A stretch of DNA of 64,000 nucleotides from Pseudoroseicyclus tamaricis. Its GTDB lineage: Bacteria; Pseudomonadota; Alphaproteobacteria; Rhodobacterales; Rhodobacteraceae. Below, piece by piece: positions 51,587 to 59,691 of the stretch; position 1 is the stretch's first letter, and each line of letters starts with the position of its first letter. Position numbers and translations under genes: made by a program. Location of the stretch: contig NZ_JAAFYS010000003.1 of the NCBI RefSeq assembly GCF_012070395.1, positions 248,001 to 312,000 of the forward strand, given 5' to 3'. The notes under the pieces were generated by a model, which did no database searches, was not told the DNA's origin, and saw only the letters and a program-made list of their open reading frames with translations.

Positions 51587-52516
51587 ATGAAGGCCCCGTT
51601 CTACGCGGACGTGGCCGATGCCCCCGAGGGGGTGTCCTGCCACTGGCTGACGACCTCCGACGGCGTGCAGATCCGCGTCGCCTCCTGGCGGGCGGAGGGT
51701 GAGCGCGGCACCGTCCTGATGATGCCGGGGCGGACCGAGTACATCGAGAAATACGGGCCCCTCGTGGGCGATCTCGTGCGGATGGGCCTGTCGGTCATCG
51801 TGGTCGACTGGCGCGGACAGGGCATCGCCGAGCGGCTGCTGCCGAACCGGGCGCTCGGCCACGTCAAGCGCATGTCCGACTACCAGCTCGACGTGGCGGC
51901 GATGATCGCCCATGCCGACGAGATCGGCCTGCCCCGGCCGCATTACCTGCTGGGGCATTCGATGGGCGGCGGCATCGGCTTCCGCGCGCTGGAGGAGGGG
52001 CGGGACATCGCCGCCGCCGCCTTCACCGCGCCGATGTGGGGCATAAAGCTCTCCGCCGCCATGCGCCCGGTGGCATGGGGCCTGTCGAGCCTCGCCCGGC
52101 CGTTCGGCCTCTCCGCCCTTCTGGCGCCGACGCAGCAAGCGAAGGCCTACGTGCTGCGCGTTGCGGCCGAGGAGAACACGCTGACGACGCACTTGCCGAG
52201 CTACGAGCGCCTGACCCGCCAGGTCGTCGCGCACCCCGATCTCGCACTGGGCGGGCCGTCCCTGCACTGGCTCAACGAGTCGCTGCGCGAGATGCGCCGC
52301 ATCCAGATGGCGCCGGCGCCGAAGGTCCCCTGCCTGACATTCATCGGGGAGCTGGAAGCCATCGTCGACCCCGCCGACATCGCCCGCCGCGTCGAGCGCT
52401 GGCCGGGCGCGGAGCTCGTCATCTGCCCCGGCGCGAAGCACGAGCTGCTGATCGAGCGCCCGGAGATCCGGCAGGACATCCTGAGCCGCCTCGACCAGCA
52501 TTTTCGGCCGCACTGA
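51587..52516 (+). CDS. Alpha/beta hydrolase, lysophospholipase/monoacylglycerol lipase-like
   Basis: A 309-residue serine hydrolase. Nucleophile elbow GHSMGG with Ser125, an early oxyanion strand (VLMMPGRTEYIEKYG), DWRGQGIAERLL typical of PldB-like lipases, and a late His in GAKHELLIE. The acid is probably the Asp of AIVDPADIA. The ATG at 51587 was chosen over an upstream TTG. It is co-directional with the SCP2 gene. A 919-bp non-coding gap follows. Confidence 0.88.
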   Translation: MKAPFYADVADAPEGVSCHWLTTSDGVQIRVASWRAEGERGTVLMMPGRTEYIEKYGPLVGDLVRMGLSVIVVDWRGQGIAERLLPNRALGHVKRMSDYQLDVAAMIAHADEIGLPRPHYLLGHSMGGGIGFRALEEGRDIAAAAFTAPMWGIKLSAAMRPVAWGLSSLARPFGLSALLAPTQQAKAYVLRVAAEENTLTTHLPSYERLTRQVVAHPDLALGGPSLHWLNESLREMRRIQMAPAPKVPCLTFIGELEAIVDPADIARRVERWPGAELVICPGAKHELLIERPEIRQDILSRLDQHFRPH

Positions 52517-52625
52517 GGGGGCGGGTTTCCCCTTCCGGGCGCTATGGCCTCGGTAGGAAGAACGGGTCGGCCGCCATACCAGCGGGTGAGTTGGGGCCGG
52601 GGAGCGCCCCGCGCCTCCTCGCCCC

Positions 52626-52648
52626 GTAGGGTGGGGTTCCACCCCACC
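52626..52648. repeat. GTGGGTT palindrome, family B, locus 3a
   Basis: GTAGGGTGGGGTTCCACCCC then ACC: a variant copy with compensating changes (GTGGGGTT/ccACCCCAC). It lies at the start of the repeat-filled 919-bp gap at 52517-53435. Confidence 0.72.
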
Positions 52649-52670
52649 GCCGCCGCGCACCACGCTTGAA

Positions 52671-52843
52671 GGCGCGGGGCGAGCGCCGGCTCGTGGGGTG
52701 GCGCCCCAACGCTGGCCGCCGTGCGCTTTATCTTGCAGCCACTTCCCTGCTCCCAGCTCCACGCAAATGGCAACAGAGCGCCAGCCCGCGGGACGGGCCG
52801 GCGCTCGCCCTGCGCCTTTGGCGCGTACCGGGCGGGGGAAGAG
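52671..52843 (+). repeat. 146-bp inverted-end element (family C), copy 2, with tail
   Basis: The core is 52671-52816 with arms 52671-52708 and 52774-52816. Both arms read GCGCCGGC where copies 1, 3 and 5 read GCGCCTGC, so the two arms changed together. The interior has GCGCTTTATC. The tail TTTGGCGCGTACCGGGCGGG runs to about 52843. Confidence 0.8.
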
Positions 52844-52919
52844 CACGAGCGTTTCGCTCATGGCGTCTTGCGAGAAGCGACTTTTCTTCCATGCCGTCGA
52901 TACGCGTGAAGGCCGGGAA

Positions 52920-53055
52920 GGTGGGGTAAAACCCCGCCCTACGAGGATACCACTCTCTGCCCTGGTTCGGCCCGCGGAGCCGTTTCCACTCGCACGAACA
53001 CTGCAGGCACCGCACGGGCCGGCCGTCCCCCATAGGGTGGGTTTCCAACCCACCT
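52920..53055. repeat. GTGGGTT palindromes, family B, locus 3b (two copies)
   Basis: GGTGGGGTAAAACCCCGCCC followed by TAC at 52920-52942, and TAGGGTGGGTTTCCAACCCA followed by CC at 53033-53055. They point in opposite directions and lie between family C copies 2 and 3. Confidence 0.75.
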
Positions 53056-53086
53056 TCCCCGTTCGCCATCCACACCTTCGTTCGCC

Positions 53087-53258
53087 GGCGCAGGGTGAGC
53101 GCCTGCCCGTGGGGTGGCGCTCCAACCGTCCCGCTGCGCGCTTTATGCCGGCCACGCCCCTCCCCGGCCCGAGCCGATCACCTTGCTTCGCCAGAGCGCC
53201 AGCCCGCCGGGGCGGGCAGGCGCTCGCCCTGCGCCTTTGGCGCGTACAGGGCGGGGGA
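53087..53258 (+). repeat. 149-bp inverted-end element (family C), copy 3, with tail
   Basis: The core is 53087-53235 with arms 53087-53123 and 53192-53235. The interior has GCGCGCTTTATGCCGG. The tail TTTGGCGCGTACAGGGCGGG reaches 53258. It lies 178 bp before the oligoendopeptidase start. With copy 2 and three family B palindromes it makes up most of the 919-bp gap. No gene is seen there. Confidence 0.82.
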
Positions 53259-53435
53259 AGCTCCGACCGGAGCTCCTCGCTGGAGGAAAGGGAAGCGACC
53301 GCATCGCCCCAGCCAGCCTGCACCCGCCCGGGTCCCGTCCCCCCACCCTTTCCCCCGCGGGCGGCCCGGCTTATCTAGGCCGCACCACCGTGCCCCGAGG
53401 GGCCGCCGCGCCTCGCCAGGTGAAAGGATCGCCAG

Positions 53436-55274
53436 ATGACCGCCATACGCCCCGCCACCGCCCGCCGCCCGCTCCTCGATGCCGCCGCCGAGAAGGGCTC
53501 CAACGCCTTCGGCCCGCTGCCGGAGTGGGACCTGACGGATCTCTACCCCTCCATCGACGCGCCGGAGCTGCAGGAGGACATGGCCTTCGTCAAATCCGCC
53601 TGCGCCGACTTCGCCGCCCGCTACCAGGGCAAGCTGGCCGATCTCGATGCCGCCGGCATGCTCGGCGCCGTGGAGGCCTACGAGGAGATCGACATCAAGG
53701 CCGGGCGCGTGATGTCCTACGCCGGCCTCGCCTATTACCAGCGCACCACCGACGCCCAGCGCGCCAAGTTCCTCTCCGACTGCCAGGACAGGATCACCGA
53801 GGACACGACGCCGCTGGTGTTCTGGAGCCTCGAGGTCAACCGCCTCTCCGACGATCACGTCGATGCGCTCTTCGCCGCCAATGACGATCTTGCCCGCTAC
53901 CGGCCGGTCTTCGAGCGCATGCGCGCCATGAAGCCCTACCAGCTCTCCGACGAGCTGGAGCGCTTCCTGCACGATCAATCCGCCGTCGGCGCCGCGGCGT
54001 GGAACAAGCTCTTCGACGAGACGATCGCCGGCATGACCTTCGAGGTGCAGGGCGAGCGGCTCGGCATCGAGGGCACGCTCGACCTTCTGTCCGAGCAGGA
54101 CCGCCCGCGCCGCGAGGCGGCCATGCGTGCGCTGGCCAAGGGCTTCCAGAAGGACCTGAAGATCTTTGCCCGCGTCCACAACACGCTGGCCAAGGACAAG
54201 GAGATCGAGGATCGCTGGCGCGGCCTGCCGACACCGCAGACCGGCCGCCACCTCGCCAATCATGTCGAGCCGGAGGTCGTGGAGGCCCTGCGCGACGCGG
54301 TCGTCAACGCCTACCCCCGCCTCTCCCACCGCTACTACGCGCTGAAGGCCAAGTGGATGGGCCTCGACCAGCTGGAGGTGTGGGACCGCAACGCCCCGCT
54401 GCCCATCGAGGAGATGCGCACGATCCCCTGGGACGAGGCCTGCGACATCGTCCGCCAGGCCTACGCCGGCTTCTCTCCCGAGATGGCCGAGCTAGCGGAG
54501 CCCTTCTTCACCGAAGGCTGGATCGATGCGGGCGTGAAGGAGGGCAAGGCCCCCGGCGCCTTCGCCCACCCGACGGTGACGACGGTCCACCCCTACGTGA
54601 TGCTCAACTACCTCGGCAAACCGCGCGACGTGATGACGCTGGCCCACGAGCTCGGCCACGGCGTCCACCAGCGCCTCGCGGCGGGCCAGGGCGAACTGCT
54701 CTCCGCCACGCCGCTCACGCTGGCGGAGACGGCGAGCGTCTTCGGCGAGATGCTGACCTTCCGCAAGCTGCTGGCGGAGGCGCCGAATGCGACGGCGAAG
54801 AAGGTCCTCCTCGCCGGCAAGGTCGAGGACATGATCAACACGGTCGTCCGCCAGATCGCCTTCTACGATTTCGAGTGCAAGCTGCATGACGCCCGCCGCC
54901 AGGGCGAGATGACGCCCGACGACATCAACGCGCTCTGGATGTCGGTGCAGGCGGAATCGCTGGGGCCGGTGTTCAACTTCGCCGAAGGCTACGAGACCTT
55001 CTGGGCCTACATCCCGCACTTCGTCCACTCGCCCTTCTACGTCTACGCCTACGCCTTCGGCGACGGCCTCGTGAACGCCCTCTACGCCGTCTACGAAGAG
55101 AGCGGCCCGGCCTTCCAGGAGAAGTACTTCGACATGCTGAAGGCCGGCGGCTCCAAGCACCACAAGGAGCTTCTGGCGCCCTTCGGTCTGGATGCATCCG
55201 ACCCGGCATTCTGGAACAAGGGCCTGAGCATGATCGAAGGCTTCATCGACGAGCTGGAGGCGATGGAGGACTGA
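53436..55274 (+). CDS. pepF: M3 family oligoendopeptidase
   Basis: A 612-residue zinc metallopeptidase of the PepF/M3B type, cytosolic. The zinc motif is HELGH near residues 402-406 (LAHELGHGVHQ), with the downstream Glu in SVFGEMLTF. Conserved late motifs are HDARRQGEMT and HSPFYVYAYAFG. It cleaves short peptides. AAAGGA lies ahead of the ATG. Both flanks are repeat-filled gaps, so it is isolated and probably monocistronic. Confidence 0.93.
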   Translation: MTAIRPATARRPLLDAAAEKGSNAFGPLPEWDLTDLYPSIDAPELQEDMAFVKSACADFAARYQGKLADLDAAGMLGAVEAYEEIDIKAGRVMSYAGLAYYQRTTDAQRAKFLSDCQDRITEDTTPLVFWSLEVNRLSDDHVDALFAANDDLARYRPVFERMRAMKPYQLSDELERFLHDQSAVGAAAWNKLFDETIAGMTFEVQGERLGIEGTLDLLSEQDRPRREAAMRALAKGFQKDLKIFARVHNTLAKDKEIEDRWRGLPTPQTGRHLANHVEPEVVEALRDAVVNAYPRLSHRYYALKAKWMGLDQLEVWDRNAPLPIEEMRTIPWDEACDIVRQAYAGFSPEMAELAEPFFTEGWIDAGVKEGKAPGAFAHPTVTTVHPYVMLNYLGKPRDVMTLAHELGHGVHQRLAAGQGELLSATPLTLAETASVFGEMLTFRKLLAEAPNATAKKVLLAGKVEDMINTVVRQIAFYDFECKLHDARRQGEMTPDDINALWMSVQAESLGPVFNFAEGYETFWAYIPHFVHSPFYVYAYAFGDGLVNALYAVYEESGPAFQEKYFDMLKAGGSKHHKELLAPFGLDASDPAFWNKGLSMIEGFIDELEAMED

Positions 55275-55359
55275 GTCTCTTCCCGCCCGGTCCCACCGGG
55301 CGGGGATGACATGACGGCACGTCGGTCATGGCTTGCAAAGCCCGCCCCGGCGAGACTTC

Positions 55360-55382
55360 GTAGGGTGGGTTTCCAACCCACC
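55360..55382. repeat. GTGGGTT palindrome, family B, locus 4a
   Basis: GTAGGGTGGGTTTCCAACCC followed by ACC, the same sequence form as at 53033-53055. It lies 86 bp after the oligoendopeptidase stop. Confidence 0.8.
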
Positions 55383-55414
55383 GACACACTCGCCACCCGT
55401 CACCCCACCTGCAC

Positions 55415-55582
55415 GCGGGGCGAGCGCTGGCTCGTGGGGTGGTGCTCCGACGGTCCCGCCAAGGCGCTTTATGCCCGCCACCCTCCTCCCTGCTCGCCGC
55501 TGAGCACGAAGCCCCGCCAGAGCGCCAGCCCGCGGGACGGGCCGGCGCCCGCCCTGCGCCTTTGGCGCGCACCGGGCGGGGG
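55415..55582 (+). repeat. 146-bp inverted-end element (family C), copy 4, with tail
   Basis: The core is 55415-55560 with arms 55415-55448 and 55518-55560. The left arm reads GAGCGCTGGCTCG, the right arm (reversed) GGGCGCCGGCCCG. The interior has GCGCTTTATGCCCGCCA. It shares the tail TTTGGCGCGCACCGGGCGGG. It fills the middle of the 433-bp gap between the oligoendopeptidase and HtrA-like genes. Confidence 0.8.
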
Positions 55583-55602
55583 CAGCAGCTCGGGCGTGTC
55601 GA

Positions 55603-55656
55603 AGGTGGGTTACAAACCCACCCTGCGCGGCCCGTTGGGTGGATTTCCAACCCACC
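55603..55656. repeat. GTGGGTT palindromes, family B, locus 4b (two copies)
   Basis: AGGTGGGTTACAAACCCACC at 55603-55622 and GGGTGGATTTCCAACCCACC at 55637-55656. The first matches locus 1 at 4286. They close the 433-bp gap. Confidence 0.78.
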
Positions 55657-55707
55657 GCTCCGTCACATCCCGCACCACCGCTGCACCGGGGAACGATCCG
55701 CCCCCCC

Positions 55708-56820
55708 TCACCCGCCCGGCAACAGCTCCAGCGTCACGTCCCGCTCGCGGCGGCCGCGGGAGACGGTGATCTCCACCTCCTCGCCCACCTCGCGGCGGTC
55801 GATGGCGCTCATCAGGTCCTCCAGGCGGGTCACCGGCATCCCCTCGACCGCCACCACCACGTCGCCCGGCGCGATCCGGCCGGAGGCGCTCAGGCGGGCC
55901 GGCTCGAGGCCCGCGGCCTCCGCCGCCGTGCCCGGCTCGACGTAGAGCACCAGCGCGCCCTCCAGCCCCTGCCGGTTCACCGCCGCGTTGATGCGGGGGT
56001 CGAAGGTTATGCCCAGCGAGGGCGGCGTGTAGCGGCCCGTCTCGATCAGCTGCGGCACGACGCGCTTCACCACATGCGCGGGAATCGCCAGCCCGATGCC
56101 GGAGGAGGAGCCCGAGGGCGAGAGGATCGCCGTGTTCACGCCGATCATCTGCCCCCGCATGTCCATCAGCGGCCCGCCGGAGTTGCCGGGGTTGATCGCC
56201 GCATCCGTCTGGATGAGGCCGGAGATGGTGTATCCCGTCGCCTCCTGCAGATCCCGGTCGAGGGCGGAGACGATGCCGGTGGTCAGCGTCCAGTCCAGCC
56301 CGAAGGGGTTGCCGATGGCCATGACCCCCTGCCCCACCCGCAGCGCCGCGCTGTCGCCCACGGGCAGCGGCGCCGGCAGATCCTCCTCGGCGATCTTGAG
56401 CACCGCCAGATCGTGCGAGGGATCCGTCCCCACCAGCTGGGCATCCACGCTCCGCCCGTCGGCGAGGCTGACGGAGACAGTGCTGGCGCCGGAGAGGACG
56501 TGGGCATTCGTCACCACGTGCCCCGCCTCGTCCCAGAGAAAGCCGGAGCCGGAGGCGAGCGGCGCATCGACGCGGGCGCGGGTGAATGGGTTCAGCCGCT
56601 GCTCCGCCGTGGCGATGGCGACAACCGAGTCGCGGGCCGCCTCGAAGAGACCGATGAGATCGGCCTCCTCCTCCGACAGGATGATCGGCGCCGGGGGCAC
56701 CGGCTCCGGCGCCTGCGCCTCCGACCAGCCATAGCCGATGAAAACGCCGAGCGCGCAGGAGAGCAGGAGCCCGGGCACGACGAGGGCGCCGCCGAGGGAT
56801 CTGTGCCGTCGCCGTGCCAT
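55708..56820 (-). CDS. S1C trypsin-like protease, DegQ/HtrA type, membrane-anchored
   Basis: A 370-residue periplasmic serine protease with an N-terminal membrane anchor (about residues 12-32). The catalytic triad is His107 (NAHV), Asp137 (HDLAV) and Ser214 (GNSGGPL). One PDZ domain (about 275-365) contains PSLGI and APGDVVVAVEGMPV. With one PDZ and an anchor it resembles DegS more than DegP. It could be a regulatory or quality-control protease. It is divergent from a lytic transglycosylase. Confidence 0.93.
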   Translation of the reverse strand: MARRRHRSLGGALVVPGLLLSCALGVFIGYGWSEAQAPEPVPPAPIILSEEEADLIGLFEAARDSVVAIATAEQRLNPFTRARVDAPLASGSGFLWDEAGHVVTNAHVLSGASTVSVSLADGRSVDAQLVGTDPSHDLAVLKIAEEDLPAPLPVGDSAALRVGQGVMAIGNPFGLDWTLTTGIVSALDRDLQEATGYTISGLIQTDAAINPGNSGGPLMDMRGQMIGVNTAILSPSGSSSGIGLAIPAHVVKRVVPQLIETGRYTPPSLGITFDPRINAAVNRQGLEGALVLYVEPGTAAEAAGLEPARLSASGRIAPGDVVVAVEGMPVTRLEDLMSAIDRREVGEEVEITVSRGRRERDVTLELLPGG

Positions 56821-56904
56821 GTCTCACCTTGTTGGTTGCGCCGCCCCGGGCATGGTAGAGACCAGCTAGACCCAAGACGGCCCGTTCTCAAGGAGATGTC
56901 CCCC

Positions 56905-57699
56905 GTGTTCACCCGTATCGCTTTCGCCCTGTCCCTGCTCTCCGCCGCTCCGCTGGCCGCCGCGCCCTGCGGCAACGATGGCTCCGGCTTCGCGGCCTGG
57001 AAGAGCGCCTATGCGCAGGAGGCCTCCGCTCAGGGGGTCGGCGCCGCCGGCCTCTCCGCGCTGGCGAATGCAAGCTACGCACAGGCCACCATCAACGCCG
57101 ACCGCAATCAGACCGGCGTGCGCTACTCGCTCGACGAGTTCATGCGCATCCGCTGGTCCGACGCCTACACCAGCCAGGCGCGCGGCTACCTCGCCCAGTA
57201 CCCCGACTTCTGGGCCTCGCTGGAGAATGCCTATGGCGTGCCGCCGGAGGTCATCCTCGCCATCTGGGGCATGGAGACGGGCTTCGGCGGCAACTGGGGC
57301 AATGCCAATGTCGTCAACGCCATCCTGACGCTCGCCTATGATTGCCGCCGGCCGGAGTTCTTCGGGCCCCATGCCATCGCGGCGCTGAAGCTCGTGGACC
57401 GCGGCACGATCTCCGCCGGCTCCATCGGGGCGATGCATGGCGAGCTGGGGCACACCCAGTTCCTGCCGGGCAACATCCTCGCCTACGGTGTGGATGGCGA
57501 CGGCAACGGCCGGCTCGACATGACGAACATGACCGACGCGCTCGCCTCCACCGCCAATTACCTGCGCCAGAAGGGGTGGCAGCCGGGCCAGCCCTACCAG
57601 GAGGGCACGGCCAACTTCCGCGTCATCGAGGAGTGGAACGCCGCCACCGTCTACCAGCGCGCCATCGCGCTGATCGCCAGCCGCATCGCCCAGGGCTGA
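56905..57699 (+). CDS. Lytic murein transglycosylase, MltB type
   Basis: A 264-residue periplasmic peptidoglycan lyase. The signal peptide is MFTRIAFALSLLSAAPLAAA. The catalytic Glu124 sits in WGMETGFGGNWG, and HTQFLPGN plus the Ca-loop-like DGDGNGRLDM follow. Start choice: the Shine-Dalgarno AAGGAG at 56890-56895 directly abuts an in-frame ATG (56896), which is too close to use, but is 9 bases from GTG 56905, so GTG is preferred. Confidence 0.92.
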   Translation: MFTRIAFALSLLSAAPLAAAPCGNDGSGFAAWKSAYAQEASAQGVGAAGLSALANASYAQATINADRNQTGVRYSLDEFMRIRWSDAYTSQARGYLAQYPDFWASLENAYGVPPEVILAIWGMETGFGGNWGNANVVNAILTLAYDCRRPEFFGPHAIAALKLVDRGTISAGSIGAMHGELGHTQFLPGNILAYGVDGDGNGRLDMTNMTDALASTANYLRQKGWQPGQPYQEGTANFRVIEEWNAATVYQRAIALIASRIAQG

Positions 57700-57724
57700 G
57701 TCGCCACGAACCGACTGGCCGCGG

Positions 57725-58324
57725 TCATTCCGCCGCGGCCAGCTCCTCCGCCGAGCCCTCGAAGATCGGCGCCAGCACGGCGATGTTGGCGGCGGTCATC
57801 TCTTCCGGGGTCTCGCCCTCGCCGTCGATCCACCGCTCGAAGGCATTGCGGATCGCCGCCGTGGTCAGCGCCGCCATCAGGCTGGCCCGCGCGCCGCCGA
57901 CATGACCGCCCCGCGCGTGGAAGAGCTGCGTCAGCTGCTCCTCCACCTCGCGCAGGAAGTCGAAGTTCATCGCCATCAGGCGGGAATTCTCGCTGGCGAT
58001 GAGCTTGCACATGCGCAGCATCTCGCGGTTCTGCGGCAGGTTGGGCCGGGCCGCCTCCATCAGCTGCAACAGGTCCTCCGCCACGGTGCCCCGCGCCTCG
58101 CAGAAGCGGCGGCGGTCCTCCTCCGGCAGCACGATGCGCGCGGGGATGAAGGCCGCCTCCTTGAAGGGGAAGTAGTTGAAGAAGGTCCGCGGGCTGATCC
58201 CTGCCTCGGCAGCGATCATTTCGGTCGTCACCTGCTCGAATCCCGCCTTTTCGGCGAGCGTCAGGGCGGCGTGCTGGATCGCCTCCATCGTCCGCCGCCT
58301 GTTTTTCTCTCTTAAACTTGACAA
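57725..58324 (-). CDS. TetR family regulator of the adjacent efflux operon
   Basis: A 199-residue TetR regulator. HTH: AIQHAALTLAEKAGFEQVTTEMIAAEAGISPRTFFNYFPFKEA (about residues 14-56), with a C-terminal ligand/dimer domain. A TTG start at 58324 includes the basic N-terminal arm SSLREKNRRRT; ATG at 58288 is an alternative. It is divergent from an RND adaptor gene across 107 bp that holds a remarkable TGCA array. It most likely represses the efflux pair. Confidence 0.9.
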   Translation of the reverse strand: MSSLREKNRRRTMEAIQHAALTLAEKAGFEQVTTEMIAAEAGISPRTFFNYFPFKEAAFIPARIVLPEEDRRRFCEARGTVAEDLLQLMEAARPNLPQNREMLRMCKLIASENSRLMAMNFDFLREVEEQLTQLFHARGGHVGGARASLMAALTTAAIRNAFERWIDGEGETPEEMTAANIAVLAPIFEGSAEELAAAE

Positions 58325-58334
58325 GGGTTAGTCC

Positions 58335-58393
58335 TGCACTTAGGTCGCCTGCAACTGCACATAGTGCAAATATTGCATAGAGTGCAATCTGCA
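58335..58393. promoter_or_regulatory. TGCA operator array between tetR and the RND operon
   Basis: TGCA occurs at 58335, 58350, 58356, 58365, 58374, 58383 and 58390. The central four are exactly 9 bp apart and make three overlapping perfect palindromes: TGCAC-ATA-GTGCA, TGCAA-ATA-TTGCA and TTGCA-TAGAG-TGCAA. The region is A+T-rich. Confidence 0.72.
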
Positions 58394-58431
58394 AGCGTCC
58401 TCCTCTGGACAAGACTCTCGGAAAGTCGCCC

Positions 58432-59685
58432 ATGCGTGCTTTGAAATCATACGGCCTCGCGTTCCTTCTGGTTCTCATTGGAGCCGTCTGGCTCTCCACC
58501 GGCGTGTTCGTGCAGGGCGGGCAAGGCCCGCATGACAGCGAAATGACCGTCGCCCAGCTCATCGATGGCGAGGATGGCGGCCCGGTGACGGAGATGGTCG
58601 ACGCCACCGGCATCGCCCGCGACGTCGAGCACGAGGGCGGCCCGGAAGACCCGGCGCTCTCCATCGCCGAGCGCAACGCGATGCTGGAGGAAGAAGACCC
58701 GGAGGCTCGCTCCGTGCGCACCGTGCTCTACCCCCTCAAGCAGATGTCGCTCGACGTCACGCTGCGCGGCACAACCCGCACGCCGGCGACCCGCGACGCG
58801 GTGGCGCAGACCTCCGACACCGTGGCCGAGATGCATGTTACCGAAGGGCAGCGCGTCCAGGCCGGCGACCGGATCTGCACGCTGAGCACCGGCACCCGCG
58901 AGGCCGCCGTCGAGCAGGCCGCCGCGCAGGTGGCGCAGGCCGAGGCGGCGCTGAACCAGGCGCAGACGGATTACGACACCAACACGCGCCTGCGCGAGAG
59001 CGGCATCGCCAGCCCCAACTCGGGTGAAGCGGTGGCCTCGCAGCTGCGCCTCGCCGAGGCTAACCTCGAGAGCGCCCGCGTCGCCTACCGCCGCGCGCAG
59101 GACGATCTCTCCCATACCGAGCTGACGGCCTCCGCCGACGGCGTGGTGCAGCGCCCCGTCGCCAACGTGGGCGACCTGATCCCCGTCGGCGGCTCCTGCG
59201 CGCAGATCGTGCAGCTCGACCCGATGCGCTTCACCGGCTCGGTGCCGCAGGCCTATATCGACCGCGTCTATCTCGGCCTGCCGGCCGACATCCGCACCAT
59301 CAACGGGCAGGAGGCCCTCGGCGAGATCACCTATGTCGCCGTCTCCGCCGACCCGGCCACCCGCAGCTTCGAGGTGGAGATCGAGTTCCCCAACCCCGGC
59401 GGCGAGATCCGCGACGGGGTGACGGCGGAGGCCGATGTCTCCCTCGGCGAGGTGCCGGCGCACCTTCTGCCGCAATCGGCCCTCACCCTTGACGAGGAGG
59501 GGCGGATGGGCGTCCAGATCGTGGAGGACAACGTCGCCCGCTTCGTGCCGGTGGAGGTGCTCAACGACACGACCGAAGGCATCTGGGTTGGCGGGCTCCC
59601 CGCCGAGGCTCAGGTAATCACCATCGGGCAGGAATATGTTACGGATGGACAGGTGGTGAACGCCACTCTGGTCACTGAGGGGTAG
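58432..59685 (+). CDS. RND efflux periplasmic adaptor subunit
   Basis: A 417-residue HlyD/MexA-type adaptor. An N-terminal hydrophobic segment (residues 7-27) acts as anchor. The lipoyl halves flank a coiled-coil hairpin (about 155-225: AAVEQAAAQVAQAEAALNQAQ and on). A beta-barrel (RFTGSVPQAYIDRVYLGLP) and a membrane-proximal end follow. It joins the inner-membrane pump to an outer-membrane channel not encoded here. GGAAAG precedes the ATG. The pump gene starts 6 bp downstream. Confidence 0.92.
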   Translation: MRALKSYGLAFLLVLIGAVWLSTGVFVQGGQGPHDSEMTVAQLIDGEDGGPVTEMVDATGIARDVEHEGGPEDPALSIAERNAMLEEEDPEARSVRTVLYPLKQMSLDVTLRGTTRTPATRDAVAQTSDTVAEMHVTEGQRVQAGDRICTLSTGTREAAVEQAAAQVAQAEAALNQAQTDYDTNTRLRESGIASPNSGEAVASQLRLAEANLESARVAYRRAQDDLSHTELTASADGVVQRPVANVGDLIPVGGSCAQIVQLDPMRFTGSVPQAYIDRVYLGLPADIRTINGQEALGEITYVAVSADPATRSFEVEIEFPNPGGEIRDGVTAEADVSLGEVPAHLLPQSALTLDEEGRMGVQIVEDNVARFVPVEVLNDTTEGIWVGGLPAEAQVITIGQEYVTDGQVVNATLVTEG

Positions 59686-59691
59686 GCCCTT

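Noticed and set aside
52698-53378. Possible gene in the 919-bp gap after the alpha/beta hydrolase
   Set aside because: All frames there are built from repeat sequence, have no ribosome site and match translations of the same repeats at 4.3, 22.2 and 55.4 kb.
52517-53435. CRISPR array in the repeat-rich gap
   Set aside because: The repeats are of two kinds, in mixed orientation, with irregular spacing and no cas genes. They are inverted-end and REP-like elements.
57725-58287. TetR gene starting at the internal ATG 58288
   Set aside because: This would remove the basic N-terminal arm typical of the family. TTG at 58324 is preferred, though not proven.
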